DNA of 64,000 nucleotides. Source: Gp13-AA77 sp035946575 (GTDB lineage: Bacteria > Acidobacteriota > Terriglobia > UBA7540). The position numbers and the translations under genes were made by a program. The stretch lies in contig DASYZG010000040.1 of assembly GCA_035946575.1 (NCBI GenBank), positions 67,567 through 131,566 of the forward strand, in the 5' to 3' direction. This document shows positions 50,973-58,826 of the stretch, one piece after another. Below the pieces are notes generated by a model. The model was not told the origin of the DNA and did not search any database. It saw only the letters and a list, made by a program, of their open reading frames with translations. Within the stretch, counting starts at the first letter, position 1; each line of letters begins with the position of its first letter.

Positions 50973-52388
50973 ATGATTTCTCCAAGCGCTCAATACATGG
51001 CCGCCTTCCGATCGGGCGCCACCAGCGCCGTGCTGATGACGTTCTCGGCCTATCCGCGCAAGTTCACCAGTGTCCCGCTGGGCGATGGCGACGCCTGGAA
51101 ATTCCCCTGGATCGCGAAGATCGGGGCGTACAAGCAGTCGGCCAACGACCTCGATGGCAGCTCCTCGATCTCGAACATGAGCGTGACCGTGCTTGACCTC
51201 TCCAACCTGATCACCCAGGATTTCCCGAGCGTCCCCGGCGGCTTCAAAGGCCAGAAAGTCACGCTGCAGCACGGCTTCGTGGGCCTTGCGCTTGCCCACT
51301 GGATCACCTTCGCCACGCTGGTGGTGGACACGGTCTCGACCGACAGCGACAACACGGCGTACACCTTCAACCTGCGCGACCAGTCGGTACTGCTGCAGCA
51401 GCAGATTTACACCACCGGGGCGAATCCCAACTATTACACCAGCTCGAAGAATCCTGCCACGGTCGGTCCCTCGAATCCCATGGATCTGCTCACCGCTATC
51501 TGTGCGGCCGTGCAGCCGGCACTTACGCCCAATGCGGGTGCTGTGGCTGCCTACAAGGCTGGGCTGCTCTCCGGGGCACAGATCGAGTTCTCCCTGACGC
51601 ATTCCGAGACCGCCAAGGATTTCCTCTCCGCCGAGATCATGAAGCCTTTCGGAGGTTACTGGTTCTTCAATTCTCTCGGCCAGGTCACGCCGTACTGCTG
51701 GGTTCCGTTCCAGCTGCCCACGGTGGCCAGCTCGATCGCCGTGAGCGCGATCGACCAGACCAATATCCTTAAGGTGCCAACGGCAGACGAGGCCGCACTC
51801 GTCAACCAGGTCGACCTCACTATGGAGTACAACCAGAACGCGAGCTTCGCCGCGGAGGACATCGAGTTCCAAGCCACCTCGATCTCGCTCTACAACCTGG
51901 TGAAGTCACAGACCATCGACAGTCGCGGCCAGAAGCTGAACTTTGGCTGCTGGGCCTGGGTGCGGCTGCTCGCGAACGCTTTGTTCCAGCGCTACGCGTT
52001 CTTCTCGCCGACGTACGACGTCACCACCTTCATGGCTCCGGCCCAGGGCGGCGCGGCACCGCAGAATCTGCCGCCGGCCTGCCTGGAGCTCGGCGATCAC
52101 GTTTTTCTCTCGGGCACCGGAATCAAGAACCGGTCGACGGGGTTGATCGGATTGACTAGCCGCCTCTGCGAGGTGAAGAGCTTCTCGAAGGACTTCGGCA
52201 AGAAAACGGTGGAACTGGGCCTGCTCGACAAGGGCTGGCTGCAGGCGCTCTCCCCGTATGAGGTGGCGCCGGACGGGACACCGGTCTATGCGAGCGCGAG
52301 CTCCGCCCAGCGCGCAACCTACGCCTACATCGGAAGCGCGGCCAGCGGAACTTTTTCGACGGGCGCGGCGAACGAGGTGATCTACTGA
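50973..52388 (+). CDS. Tail-tip hub-like protein
   Basis: A 471-residue protein. N-terminal strands (FRSGATSAVLMTFSAYPRKF, FPWIAKIGAYKQSANDLDGS) and SSISNMSVTVLDLSNLITQDF are followed by a hub-like middle (NPMDLLTAICAAVQPALTP, FLSAEIMKPFGGYWFFNSLGQV). The C-terminal strands (CLELGDHVFLSGTG, TSRLCEVKSFSKDFGKKTVELGLLD) resemble oligosaccharide-binding regions of tail hubs. It ends in an A overlap with the next ATG. Comparable to DUF2163/gp27-like hub proteins of siphophages, but the family is not certain. Confidence 0.55.
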   Translation: MISPSAQYMAAFRSGATSAVLMTFSAYPRKFTSVPLGDGDAWKFPWIAKIGAYKQSANDLDGSSSISNMSVTVLDLSNLITQDFPSVPGGFKGQKVTLQHGFVGLALAHWITFATLVVDTVSTDSDNTAYTFNLRDQSVLLQQQIYTTGANPNYYTSSKNPATVGPSNPMDLLTAICAAVQPALTPNAGAVAAYKAGLLSGAQIEFSLTHSETAKDFLSAEIMKPFGGYWFFNSLGQVTPYCWVPFQLPTVASSIAVSAIDQTNILKVPTADEAALVNQVDLTMEYNQNASFAAEDIEFQATSISLYNLVKSQTIDSRGQKLNFGCWAWVRLLANALFQRYAFFSPTYDVTTFMAPAQGGAAPQNLPPACLELGDHVFLSGTGIKNRSTGLIGLTSRLCEVKSFSKDFGKKTVELGLLDKGWLQALSPYEVAPDGTPVYASASSAQRATYAYIGSAASGTFSTGAANEVIY

Positions 52389-54340
52389 TGGCGGTTGTTT
52401 ATCCCCAGCCACTTCCCCTCGTGCTCGGCTACGTGCCGGGCATGGTGGATATTCCCGACTCGCTTTTCACCTCGGGCAACGTCTTCGCGGACCTGCTGCT
52501 GGCGCGGCTGCGCTCAAACTGCGATTTCAACGCCAGCATGATCGAGGTCTTCACGGCCGGCGCTTACAATGGCGACACGGTGGCGCTGCCCGTCTCTTCC
52601 TGCACGGGCTACCAGTATCAGGACTGGGAGTGCTTCATCTTTGGCTCTTTCACGGGCAGCTACGGCGCGAACGGCGGGCCGAGCGCGGCGGGCCAGATCC
52701 AGGAGTGCTACTCCTCCATCGGCACCGATCTGAGCGTACACACCGCCGTGAACTACTACGTGCAGGGCGGCCAGTTCTCGCCCACCAACGACGGCAATCT
52801 GCAGATCTGGGTGATCGCCCAGCGCGGCTGGGGCCAGTTGTCGCTCGCCGCTCCCTCGGCCTTCACCGATCTGGCGGATTCTGATTTCGCGCAGGACTCG
52901 CCAGTCACCCAGACCATCTGGCGGCAGTTGAACCAGAACTGCAAGTTGATCCGTCGCGAGTTCTTTCTCAACTATGGCGTGCCGATCGCGACCATCTCGC
53001 GCGGCAACAATCTGGTGACCTGCATCACCAAGACTCCGCATAATCTCAGCATCGGCGACCCGTTTTACGTGTACTACTGCAATGATTCCAGCTTCAACAC
53101 CTCGGGCTCGAACGTGCTGGCGAGCGGCGTGGGCCTGACCATGCAGGCGTTCGCCGTGGTCTCGGTTCCGAACTCGACCACCCTGACCTGGCTGCAGCAG
53201 AACGGGGCTGATTCAAATTCCACCAGCGGCCGCTTGATGAAAGCCCAGTACGCCAATGGCGACACGCTGCCCTCGACGGTAACCTCTCCTTACGATGGCT
53301 ATGTCTACCAGCGCACCGTCGACACCCTGCTCGATATCCCGATTCTCTTCTACTCCGGCCGGGCTTCGAATCATGGCGGACCGTCTGGCGGCGGCCGGCT
53401 GCGCCGCCTGGGCCCGTACGCCGTGAATCCCACCACGGGCGCGGTTTCCGCCGCTGCTACCTATTACGATGGCTCAACCACCACGGTTACCACAGACGGC
53501 GCGCTGCTCATCGCCACCTTCGCGGAACGCGCACTCTCGGGATCGCCGCCCATGGCCGCGCAGCACACCAGTTACAACGCAGCCTCGGGGAAGAAGTACT
53601 GCTTCGGAACCGGATCTCCCTGCCCGTATCTTGAAGGTCAGCAGCTCACCGATGGATTGATTCAAGCGCTCAATGACGACGCCAAAGAGGCCATCGGCCG
53701 GCCGGAGTTCTTCGAGTTCGCTTATGGCAACGGAACCACTGTCCCGGCTCAGTCCAGTCCCTTAGACAACTCGAGGTACTCCAGCAGCCAGCAGATCTAT
53801 TTCGGCGTGATGACTGACACGGGAGACGTGGGCACGGGTTGCCTGGCGTCATTTCAGCAGAGCGTCGCGCAGACCCAGAGCTTCTGGTCTCCTTCCACGT
53901 ACTATGCTGTGGGCACCCAGGTTACCGACTGGAACGGAAACTATCAGACCTGCGTCACCGCCGGCACCAGTGAGAACTCTCCGCCGAACTGGCCTGGCCA
54001 GTGGATTCACAGCACGCCGTACGTGAACACGGGCTACGGCGCGGGGGCGTCTGAAGGTCAGATCGTCTTTGATTCGAATAACAACCAGCAAATCTGCATC
54101 ACGTCAGGTACGAGTGGCGGCAGCGCTCCGGCCTGGAATACGATGCTTGGCGGTCACACCACAGACGGCACCGTGGTCTGGCAGCTGCTGAAGCTGGGCC
54201 TCGATACGCAGGATGGTCCGACGCTGGTCTGGCAGCTCACGGGCGTAGGCCCGGGGAGTTATTCAGGTTTGATCACTGCCCTCGCCAATGGTCTTTCAGG
54301 TCCGATTGTCCAGGGCGTGGTGGTCTGTTTTCGTAGTTGA
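52388..54340 (+). CDS. Terminal tail-tip or receptor-binding protein
   Basis: A 650-residue protein and the last gene of the prophage. The N-terminal half (LPLVLGYVPGMVDIPDSLFTSG, IWVIAQRGWGQLSLAAPSAFTDL) is beta-rich. The C-terminal about 120 residues contain two more copies of the shared virion domain (SFWSPSTYYAVGTQVTDWNGN; ICITSGTSGGSAPAWNTMLGG then TTDGTVVWQLL). Being distal in the tail operon and carrying glycan-binding-like modules, it is a good candidate for host recognition. Confidence 0.6.
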   Translation: MAVVYPQPLPLVLGYVPGMVDIPDSLFTSGNVFADLLLARLRSNCDFNASMIEVFTAGAYNGDTVALPVSSCTGYQYQDWECFIFGSFTGSYGANGGPSAAGQIQECYSSIGTDLSVHTAVNYYVQGGQFSPTNDGNLQIWVIAQRGWGQLSLAAPSAFTDLADSDFAQDSPVTQTIWRQLNQNCKLIRREFFLNYGVPIATISRGNNLVTCITKTPHNLSIGDPFYVYYCNDSSFNTSGSNVLASGVGLTMQAFAVVSVPNSTTLTWLQQNGADSNSTSGRLMKAQYANGDTLPSTVTSPYDGYVYQRTVDTLLDIPILFYSGRASNHGGPSGGGRLRRLGPYAVNPTTGAVSAAATYYDGSTTTVTTDGALLIATFAERALSGSPPMAAQHTSYNAASGKKYCFGTGSPCPYLEGQQLTDGLIQALNDDAKEAIGRPEFFEFAYGNGTTVPAQSSPLDNSRYSSSQQIYFGVMTDTGDVGTGCLASFQQSVAQTQSFWSPSTYYAVGTQVTDWNGNYQTCVTAGTSENSPPNWPGQWIHSTPYVNTGYGAGASEGQIVFDSNNNQQICITSGTSGGSAPAWNTMLGGHTTDGTVVWQLLKLGLDTQDGPTLVWQLTGVGPGSYSGLITALANGLSGPIVQGVVVCFRS

Positions 54341-54417
54341 AGGTCCTTTAGCTTCTTCTGGGAAGTGACCGCTGGCGGGGCTCTTATAGGGCCTCGCATT
54401 TGTGTCTCTAGGTCTTT

Positions 54418-54464
54418 GCCACGAACCGTGCACGCGTTTTTGCCACGAACCGTGCGCGGCCACA
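54418..54464 (-). other. Prophage right end with sites R1 and R2
   Basis: Read inwards on the minus strand the end is TGTGGCC. Site R1 (GCGCACGGTTCGTGGCAAA, core at 54442-54451) is 14-23 nt from the terminus; site R2 (GTGCACGGTTCGTGGCAAA, core at 54418-54427) is 24 bp further in. The R1-R2 spacing parallels Mu (22 bp). The 77 nt from the last gene to R2 contain nothing else recognised. Confidence 0.72.
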
Positions 54465-54469
54465 ATCCG
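54465..54469. repeat. Right copy of 5-bp target-site duplication (ATCCG)
   Basis: ATCCG follows the right end exactly and repeats the five bases at 15906-15910. The next outer base on the left (A at 15905) also matches the last base of the element, so a 6-bp reading is possible, but only the 5-bp reading places the end sites at equal distances. Confidence 0.7.
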
Positions 54470-54508
54470 CAGCTTCCGGTAATGGGTGACACCCCTTACG
54501 CAGCGGCC

Positions 54509-54527
54509 GCTCTTTTGGGAAAAGAGC
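54509..54527. terminator. Hairpin downstream of epsI, candidate terminator
   Basis: GCTCTTTT-GGG-AAAAGAGC is a perfect 8-bp stem with a 3-nt loop, about 50 nt after the epsI stop on the minus strand. Read in that direction, the transcript stem ends in AAAAGAGC and then GGCC, so a U-run after the stem is lacking; internal A/U pairs could still aid release. Sequence between the prophage end and epsI is otherwise unremarkable. Confidence 0.35.
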
Positions 54528-54578
54528 TGTTGTATGCTGGATTCGCCACCACGGCTAACGCGGGAGCCCGGCGCAAGT

Positions 54579-55235
54579 TCAGTTCGGAATATATGAACCC
54601 AGCAGCGGCAGCAACTGCTCCGCGAAGCCGACGGCGCGGTCCCGGGCATGGTCCAGAGATTCCCCCTGCACGACGCGGGTCATGACCCGCACCAGCGAGC
54701 CGTCGGTGCGATTCAAACGCATCGCATCCCACATCTGGTAAAACTTCGCCCGGTACTCGCTGGCGACAACGCGGCCGTGGGCCTGATACCAATAGAGCAC
54801 CACTTGCTGGTCATTGCCGTTGGCAATCACGTAGAAGTTGACCGTGATGGGCTGTCCGGAGGGCTCGGTGAGCTGCATCTGCGATTCCCTGGCAAACTGC
54901 CAGCCGGCACCAGGGAGGCAGTGCCGTGGGGAATGGATCGTGTCGCCGGTGCGCTGGCTGGGGAAATAAGCCAGGTAGAGGTCCACCGGCGGTTGGCCCG
55001 GCGTCTGATAGTTGCGCTCCATAAAATCGCCCGGGCCAAGCACCTTCAGCGTCTCAGCATCGAACTGAATATCAGGACCACCCTGCCATTCTCCAATCTG
55101 TTCAGGGAAACTCGTAACCTTCTGGTGCGGCGGCGACGGGGCGTCCTGCCCGCGACCATGGACGTAGATCGCCGTGGCGGAAATCAAGACCACGGCAACC
55201 GCGAATTTCACACCCACTTGCCCGTCCGTGCTCAT
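54579..55235 (-). CDS. epsI: Exosortase-associated protein EpsI
   Basis: A 218-residue protein with one N-terminal membrane segment (VGVKFAVAVVLISATAIYV) and the EpsI landmarks: FPEQIGEWQG, YLAYFPSQRTGDTIHSPRHCLPGAGW and QQVVLYWYQAHGR. The start at 55235 is chosen because it overlaps the exosortase stop (ATGA); the longer frame reads into the exosortase gene. EpsI proteins work with exosortase in exopolysaccharide export or PEP-CTERM protein processing at the inner membrane. Confidence 0.88.
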   Translation of the reverse strand: MSTDGQVGVKFAVAVVLISATAIYVHGRGQDAPSPPHQKVTSFPEQIGEWQGGPDIQFDAETLKVLGPGDFMERNYQTPGQPPVDLYLAYFPSQRTGDTIHSPRHCLPGAGWQFARESQMQLTEPSGQPITVNFYVIANGNDQQVVLYWYQAHGRVVASEYRAKFYQMWDAMRLNRTDGSLVRVMTRVVQGESLDHARDRAVGFAEQLLPLLGSYIPN

Positions 55236-56128
55236 GCGGACCTCGGGCGCCATTTCCGCGCCAAAAGCCGGATGAGGTTGTGCACCGCCAGGAGCATCAG
55301 CAGCGATAGCACAAAGATTACCCAACCGGAGAATTCGTGAAAGAAGCCCTCCGCCTTATCGGGGCTCCAGTAGATTCCGGCCAGCCCCGTACCCATGATG
55401 CGCAAGCCATTGGCGGCAATGGCGATCGGCAGTGCGGAAGCGACCAGGAGCACGCGAATGACCTTGCTCTGCTCGAGCAGATAAGAATACACAATCGCCA
55501 GGGTGATCAGTGAAACCAGCGAACGTATTCCGCTGCACGCCTCAACCACCTCGAGCGACATGGTGGGGAGTTGAATGATGTTCCCCTCGAGCAGGACCGG
55601 CACGCCCACCAGCCTCAGAAGCGCGGCGGCAAGATCGGAAGCCAGGAACTGCATGGGCAGCGTGATCTGATTCATTAAAATCGTGGGAATCGGAACCATC
55701 AGGAAGAGAAATGCCCAGGGGAAAATCAAGGCGCGAAATTGTGTCCACCCGAGAAGGAGGATGACCAGTCCAGCCAGGAGAAAGATGAAAGAGGAACGGG
55801 AGAGAAAGAGCTCGGCGCCAAAGATCCCGAGAAGCAGAATCCCCATGGCACCCGCCATGCCTACGAGACCCCACCAGGAGGGTTTCAGGGGCAGGCTCGA
55901 CAGAATCCGCCGCCGCTGCCACACCACATACGCCGCGATCACCGGTACCACGAAGCCGTGGGAGAGGTCGGGGTCGGCCCACCAGTCCTTCACCATGGCA
56001 AAGAAGATGTTTTTGTAGAGAAAGGCGATCGCGATCAGCAGGGCGGCGATCCCCCACCCCCAGAGGGATCGTGAGGTGACAGGACTTCTCTCCTCGAGGA
56101 CAATATTCGGTCCGACGGCGCTGCTCAT
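55232..56128 (-). CDS. epsH: Exosortase (EpsH family)
   Basis: A 298-residue polytopic membrane protease/transpeptidase with about eight membrane segments. The catalytic triad is visible: Cys198 in VVEACSGIRSL, Arg243 in AANGLRIMGTGL and His264 in FFHEFSGW. The DLSHGFVVPVIAAYVVW stretch near residue 60 is typical. Exosortases cleave and anchor PEP-CTERM-type surface proteins; no such substrate is encoded within the window. It is coupled to epsI by a 4-nt overlap and lies downstream of a sugar-nucleotide dehydrogenase. Confidence 0.88.
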   Translation of the reverse strand: MSSAVGPNIVLEERSPVTSRSLWGWGIAALLIAIAFLYKNIFFAMVKDWWADPDLSHGFVVPVIAAYVVWQRRRILSSLPLKPSWWGLVGMAGAMGILLLGIFGAELFLSRSSFIFLLAGLVILLLGWTQFRALIFPWAFLFLMVPIPTILMNQITLPMQFLASDLAAALLRLVGVPVLLEGNIIQLPTMSLEVVEACSGIRSLVSLITLAIVYSYLLEQSKVIRVLLVASALPIAIAANGLRIMGTGLAGIYWSPDKAEGFFHEFSGWVIFVLSLLMLLAVHNLIRLLARKWRPRSA

Positions 56129-56219
56129 CCGCTATCCTTCGCCAACCCAGGCGGTCCGATCCGTGAAGAGGTGACTCAAGCTAAGGATATACCAAACCAA
56201 ACAGCTTGTCGGGATCTAA

Positions 56220-56234
56220 GTAATAGGGTATTAC
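56220..56234. promoter_or_regulatory. GTAATA-GGG-TATTAC dyad upstream of exosortase
   Basis: A perfect 6-bp inverted repeat with a 3-nt centre lies in the 154-nt gap between the dehydrogenase stop and the exosortase start, about 90 nt before the latter. It could be an operator or a weak terminator of the upstream gene. No further evidence. Confidence 0.3.
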
Positions 56235-56282
56235 CCGCCTTGCTTATAAGAGAACTGGCGGAGCCGACGCCGACGCCCGCGG

Positions 56283-57683
56283 CTAACAGTGCACGATCTT
56301 CTCGTGGTAGTGACGCAGATCCCGGGTGGCGTTGCGCGTATCCACCACCAGCCGCGCATGTCGCGCGATGAATTCGTAGTCGTAGCTCGAATGATCGGTC
56401 ACGATCACCACCGCCGCGTAGCCGGCCAGCGATTCGGCCGTCAATTCCACCGAGGCAAGCCCGAGATCGTAACGCCGCATCTTGTGCAGGCGCGGAAAGT
56501 ACGGATCGTTGTAGTCCACGCGCGCCCCGCGCTCGATCAGCAGCTCGATGACGCGCAGCGACGGCGACTCCCGCAAATCGTCGATGTCCTTCTTGTAGGC
56601 CACGCCAAGCACCAGGATTCTGGCGTCCTGCAGGCACTGTCGCCGGCGGTTTAAAGCATCACCCACCGCGTCCACCACGTGTCCCGGCATGGAGGCGTTG
56701 ATCTCACCCGCCAGCTCGATGAATCGCGTGGTGAGTTCGTACTCGCGCGCCTTCCACGCAAGGTAGAAGGGATCGATGGGAATGCAGTGCCCGCCGAGGC
56801 CGGGACCCGGGTAAAACGGCGTAAAGCCGAAAGGCTTGGTCTTGGCGGCTTCGATCACTTCCCAGACGTCGATGCCCATGCGCAGGCAGAGCAGCTTGAT
56901 TTCATTGATGAGGGCGATGTTCACCGCCCGATAGGTGTTTTCGAGAATCTTGGCCATTTCCGCCACGCGCGCCGAGCCCACGAGAACCGCCTTCTCAAAG
57001 GCCGCCGCGTAAAGCGCGTGCGCCGCCAGGGCGCTGGGCGCATTCAGGCCACCCACCACCTTGGGAATCTGGTGGGTTGAAAAGTTCCGGTTCCCGGGAT
57101 CTTCGCGTTCGGGCGAGAACGCCAGCAGGAAATCGGTGGACACGTCCCCGCACTGCTCAGCCGAAACGCTCACGGCGTCATAGGGCTGGATGGGGCAGCG
57201 CAGGCCGGAACGTTCCAGAATGGGCAACACATCGCCGTCCGTGGTACCCGGATAGGTGGTACTCTCCAGCACGATGAGCTGCCCGCGACGCAAGTGCCGG
57301 CTGATCTCCTCCGCCGTCTGCCGGACGAAGGACAGGTCCGGGTCGCGATACTCGGTGATCGGGGTCGGCACACAGATCAGGCAGGCATCCACCGTGGCCA
57401 GCCGGGAGAAATCGGTCGTGGCCGAGAATCGATCACCCTGCTCACGAATCGCCTGGGCGGGAATATGATGAATGTAGGTCTCGCCGCGGCTCAAGGCGTC
57501 CACCTTGAGCGAATCCGTATCAAAACCCAGGACGCTGAAACCACGACGCGCGAAGAGCAGGGCCAGGGGCAGTCCGACATAGCCCAGGCCGATGACGCCC
57601 ACGCTCGCCGTGCCCGACTTGACCCGGCCGGTGAACTCCGCCAGCATTTCCTGACCATTGTTCGTTCCAGATTCGCCAGGCAT
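56283..57683 (-). CDS. UDP-sugar dehydrogenase (UDP-ManNAc/UDP-GlcNAc 6-dehydrogenase type)
   Basis: A 466-residue enzyme oxidising the C6 hydroxyl of a UDP-N-acetyl sugar to the uronic acid with NAD. The N-terminal Rossmann motif is GVIGLGYVGLPLALLFARRGF; the catalytic region GPGLGGHCIPIDPFYLAWKA carries the nucleophilic Cys; KILENTYRAVNIALINEI and GVAYKKDIDDLRESPSLRVIELL are family hallmarks. The start at 57683 follows AGAGG; an ATG 24 nt upstream has no such signal. Its place beside epsH/epsI suggests synthesis of an exported polysaccharide. WbpA-like and TviB-like enzymes cannot be separated by eye. Confidence 0.9.
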   Translation of the reverse strand: MPGESGTNNGQEMLAEFTGRVKSGTASVGVIGLGYVGLPLALLFARRGFSVLGFDTDSLKVDALSRGETYIHHIPAQAIREQGDRFSATTDFSRLATVDACLICVPTPITEYRDPDLSFVRQTAEEISRHLRRGQLIVLESTTYPGTTDGDVLPILERSGLRCPIQPYDAVSVSAEQCGDVSTDFLLAFSPEREDPGNRNFSTHQIPKVVGGLNAPSALAAHALYAAAFEKAVLVGSARVAEMAKILENTYRAVNIALINEIKLLCLRMGIDVWEVIEAAKTKPFGFTPFYPGPGLGGHCIPIDPFYLAWKAREYELTTRFIELAGEINASMPGHVVDAVGDALNRRRQCLQDARILVLGVAYKKDIDDLRESPSLRVIELLIERGARVDYNDPYFPRLHKMRRYDLGLASVELTAESLAGYAAVVIVTDHSSYDYEFIARHARLVVDTRNATRDLRHYHEKIVHC

Positions 57684-57793
57684 AGAACCTCTCGAAACTC
57701 CGAGCATTCAGGCAACGGTATTGGGCCGATGGACTGCCGCACCGCAATGATACTCGAAAAGACAAGGGCCAATTCAGCCAGTTTCGGCGGGAC

Positions 57794-58684
57794 TCACTTC
57801 TTCGGGCACCCCGGAGATTCGCCATGGAAGGCGTTGCCCTGATAGTCGAGTTCCTTGAGGCCGGCCTCGGAGGTGTAGTAGCCCTGGATCACTTGGCGCT
57901 TCAGCAGCCGGTAGAGCCGCGGCCCGGGATGTTCGGCTTCGGGCGCTGGTCCTGAGGCCAACTTATCTAGCCTACTTAGCAGGGTCGACTGCTGCGATTC
58001 GCTCAGATTGAGGAAACCGCCGCTCGCGAGCCGGCTGGACTCCTCGTGCAACCAGGCCAGCCCGTGTCTCCAGACCTTCTGCGGATCGGACGCCTCGAGC
58101 TGCCGGACCTCCTCGGCGCCGTAGTACCGGACGGCGAGCGCGCGATGCGGCGCCGACAAACTGCGCGCGGCCTCGCGCACCGATTGCGACTGCGAGACCA
58201 CGAGATCGATCCACACTGCCATCTCGCCCACCGTCTCCGCGTCCACGGGCGGGCTCGGCGCCGGTTGTTCAGACGATGCGTTCAACATCAGCCACACAAG
58301 TCGTCGGAGCACCGGAAGCTCAGCGGCGGAGAAGAAAGCTGGTGTGTAGGGCTTGGGAGGCGGTGCGGCATACTCGGTCTCGGTGCCCGGCGGGGGAGTC
58401 ACGAAACGCTGCTCGCGCATCAGGACGTGCGTCAGGTGATCGGCCGAAGGATCGTAGAGACCCGGCGGCAGCGCAACGGCGGACAGGGATGTCGATGCCT
58501 GCAGATCCGCCGCAGCCGATGTCTCCGCAGGTAGTGCGGCTAGATCGGCGGCCGACATCCCGCTGAATCCTGCCAGTGCCGCGGCTTCACCGAGTCGAAG
58601 AAGCCACTGGCGGCGCGTGAGTCCGGAGGGACTCTCGCCGGCTTTTTCGACCTGCTTCCCGGACTTTTCAGTCTCGCCCAGCAT
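57794..58684 (-). CDS. Gluconate 2-dehydrogenase subunit 3 family protein
   Basis: A 296-residue protein with a twin-arginine leader (LTRRQWLLRLGEAAALAGFSG, about residues 22-42). The C-terminal domain shows the subunit-3 pattern (PAFFSAAELPVLRRLVWLML, FLNLSESQQSTLLSRLDKLA, RQVIQGYYTSEAGLKELDYQG). Such subunits are exported folded with a flavoprotein partner, here the GMC oxidoreductase 142 nt upstream in the same direction. Together they would oxidise a sugar or polyol in the periplasm and pass electrons to the respiratory chain. The substrate is unknown. Confidence 0.85.
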   Translation of the reverse strand: MLGETEKSGKQVEKAGESPSGLTRRQWLLRLGEAAALAGFSGMSAADLAALPAETSAAADLQASTSLSAVALPPGLYDPSADHLTHVLMREQRFVTPPPGTETEYAAPPPKPYTPAFFSAAELPVLRRLVWLMLNASSEQPAPSPPVDAETVGEMAVWIDLVVSQSQSVREAARSLSAPHRALAVRYYGAEEVRQLEASDPQKVWRHGLAWLHEESSRLASGGFLNLSESQQSTLLSRLDKLASGPAPEAEHPGPRLYRLLKRQVIQGYYTSEAGLKELDYQGNAFHGESPGCPKK

Positions 58685-58738
58685 CCCTGCCCCTGAAGAA
58701 GCTGCGCCTCGTCTCTCTGTGCGCTCTGTAATTCCTCT

Positions 58739-58802
58739 GTGAACTCTGTGTCAAGAGCTTTCAACACGAAGGTCACGGAGAACTCACGGAGGGCACAGAG
58801 GC
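58739..58802 (-). repeat. cacagagg-type dispersed repeat between oxidoreductase genes
   Basis: Copies of ctctgtgaactctgtgt and cacggagaactcacggagggcacagagg form an imperfect inverted repeat in the 142-nt gap. The same motif occurs inside the prophage at 25072-25090 and 33899-33920, so one family occupies both host and phage DNA. Confidence 0.65.
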
Positions 58803-58826
58803 CAGTCCACCCGGTTCCCGTCTAGC

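Larger units (their letters stand above)
15911..54464 (+). mobile_element. Mu-type transposable prophage with siphovirus-like tail genes
   Basis: This 38.5-kb element has matching termini, a 5-bp duplication, a MuA-like DDE transposase plus MuB-like ATPase, and Mu-order head genes: gp27-like small terminase, large terminase, DUF935 portal, F, G, I-type protease with nested scaffold, decoration protein, capsid. The tail section has a tube protein, a frameshifted chaperone, a long tape measure and tip proteins, but no sheath, baseplate J/W-type or DNA-inversion genes, so the particle should be a siphovirus, as in transposable phages B3 and D3112. A leftward repressor operon and rightward early operon form a lysis-lysogeny switch. 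Known lesions are few: one probable frameshift in a cargo gene and a TA rather than TG left terminus. Confidence 0.88.
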
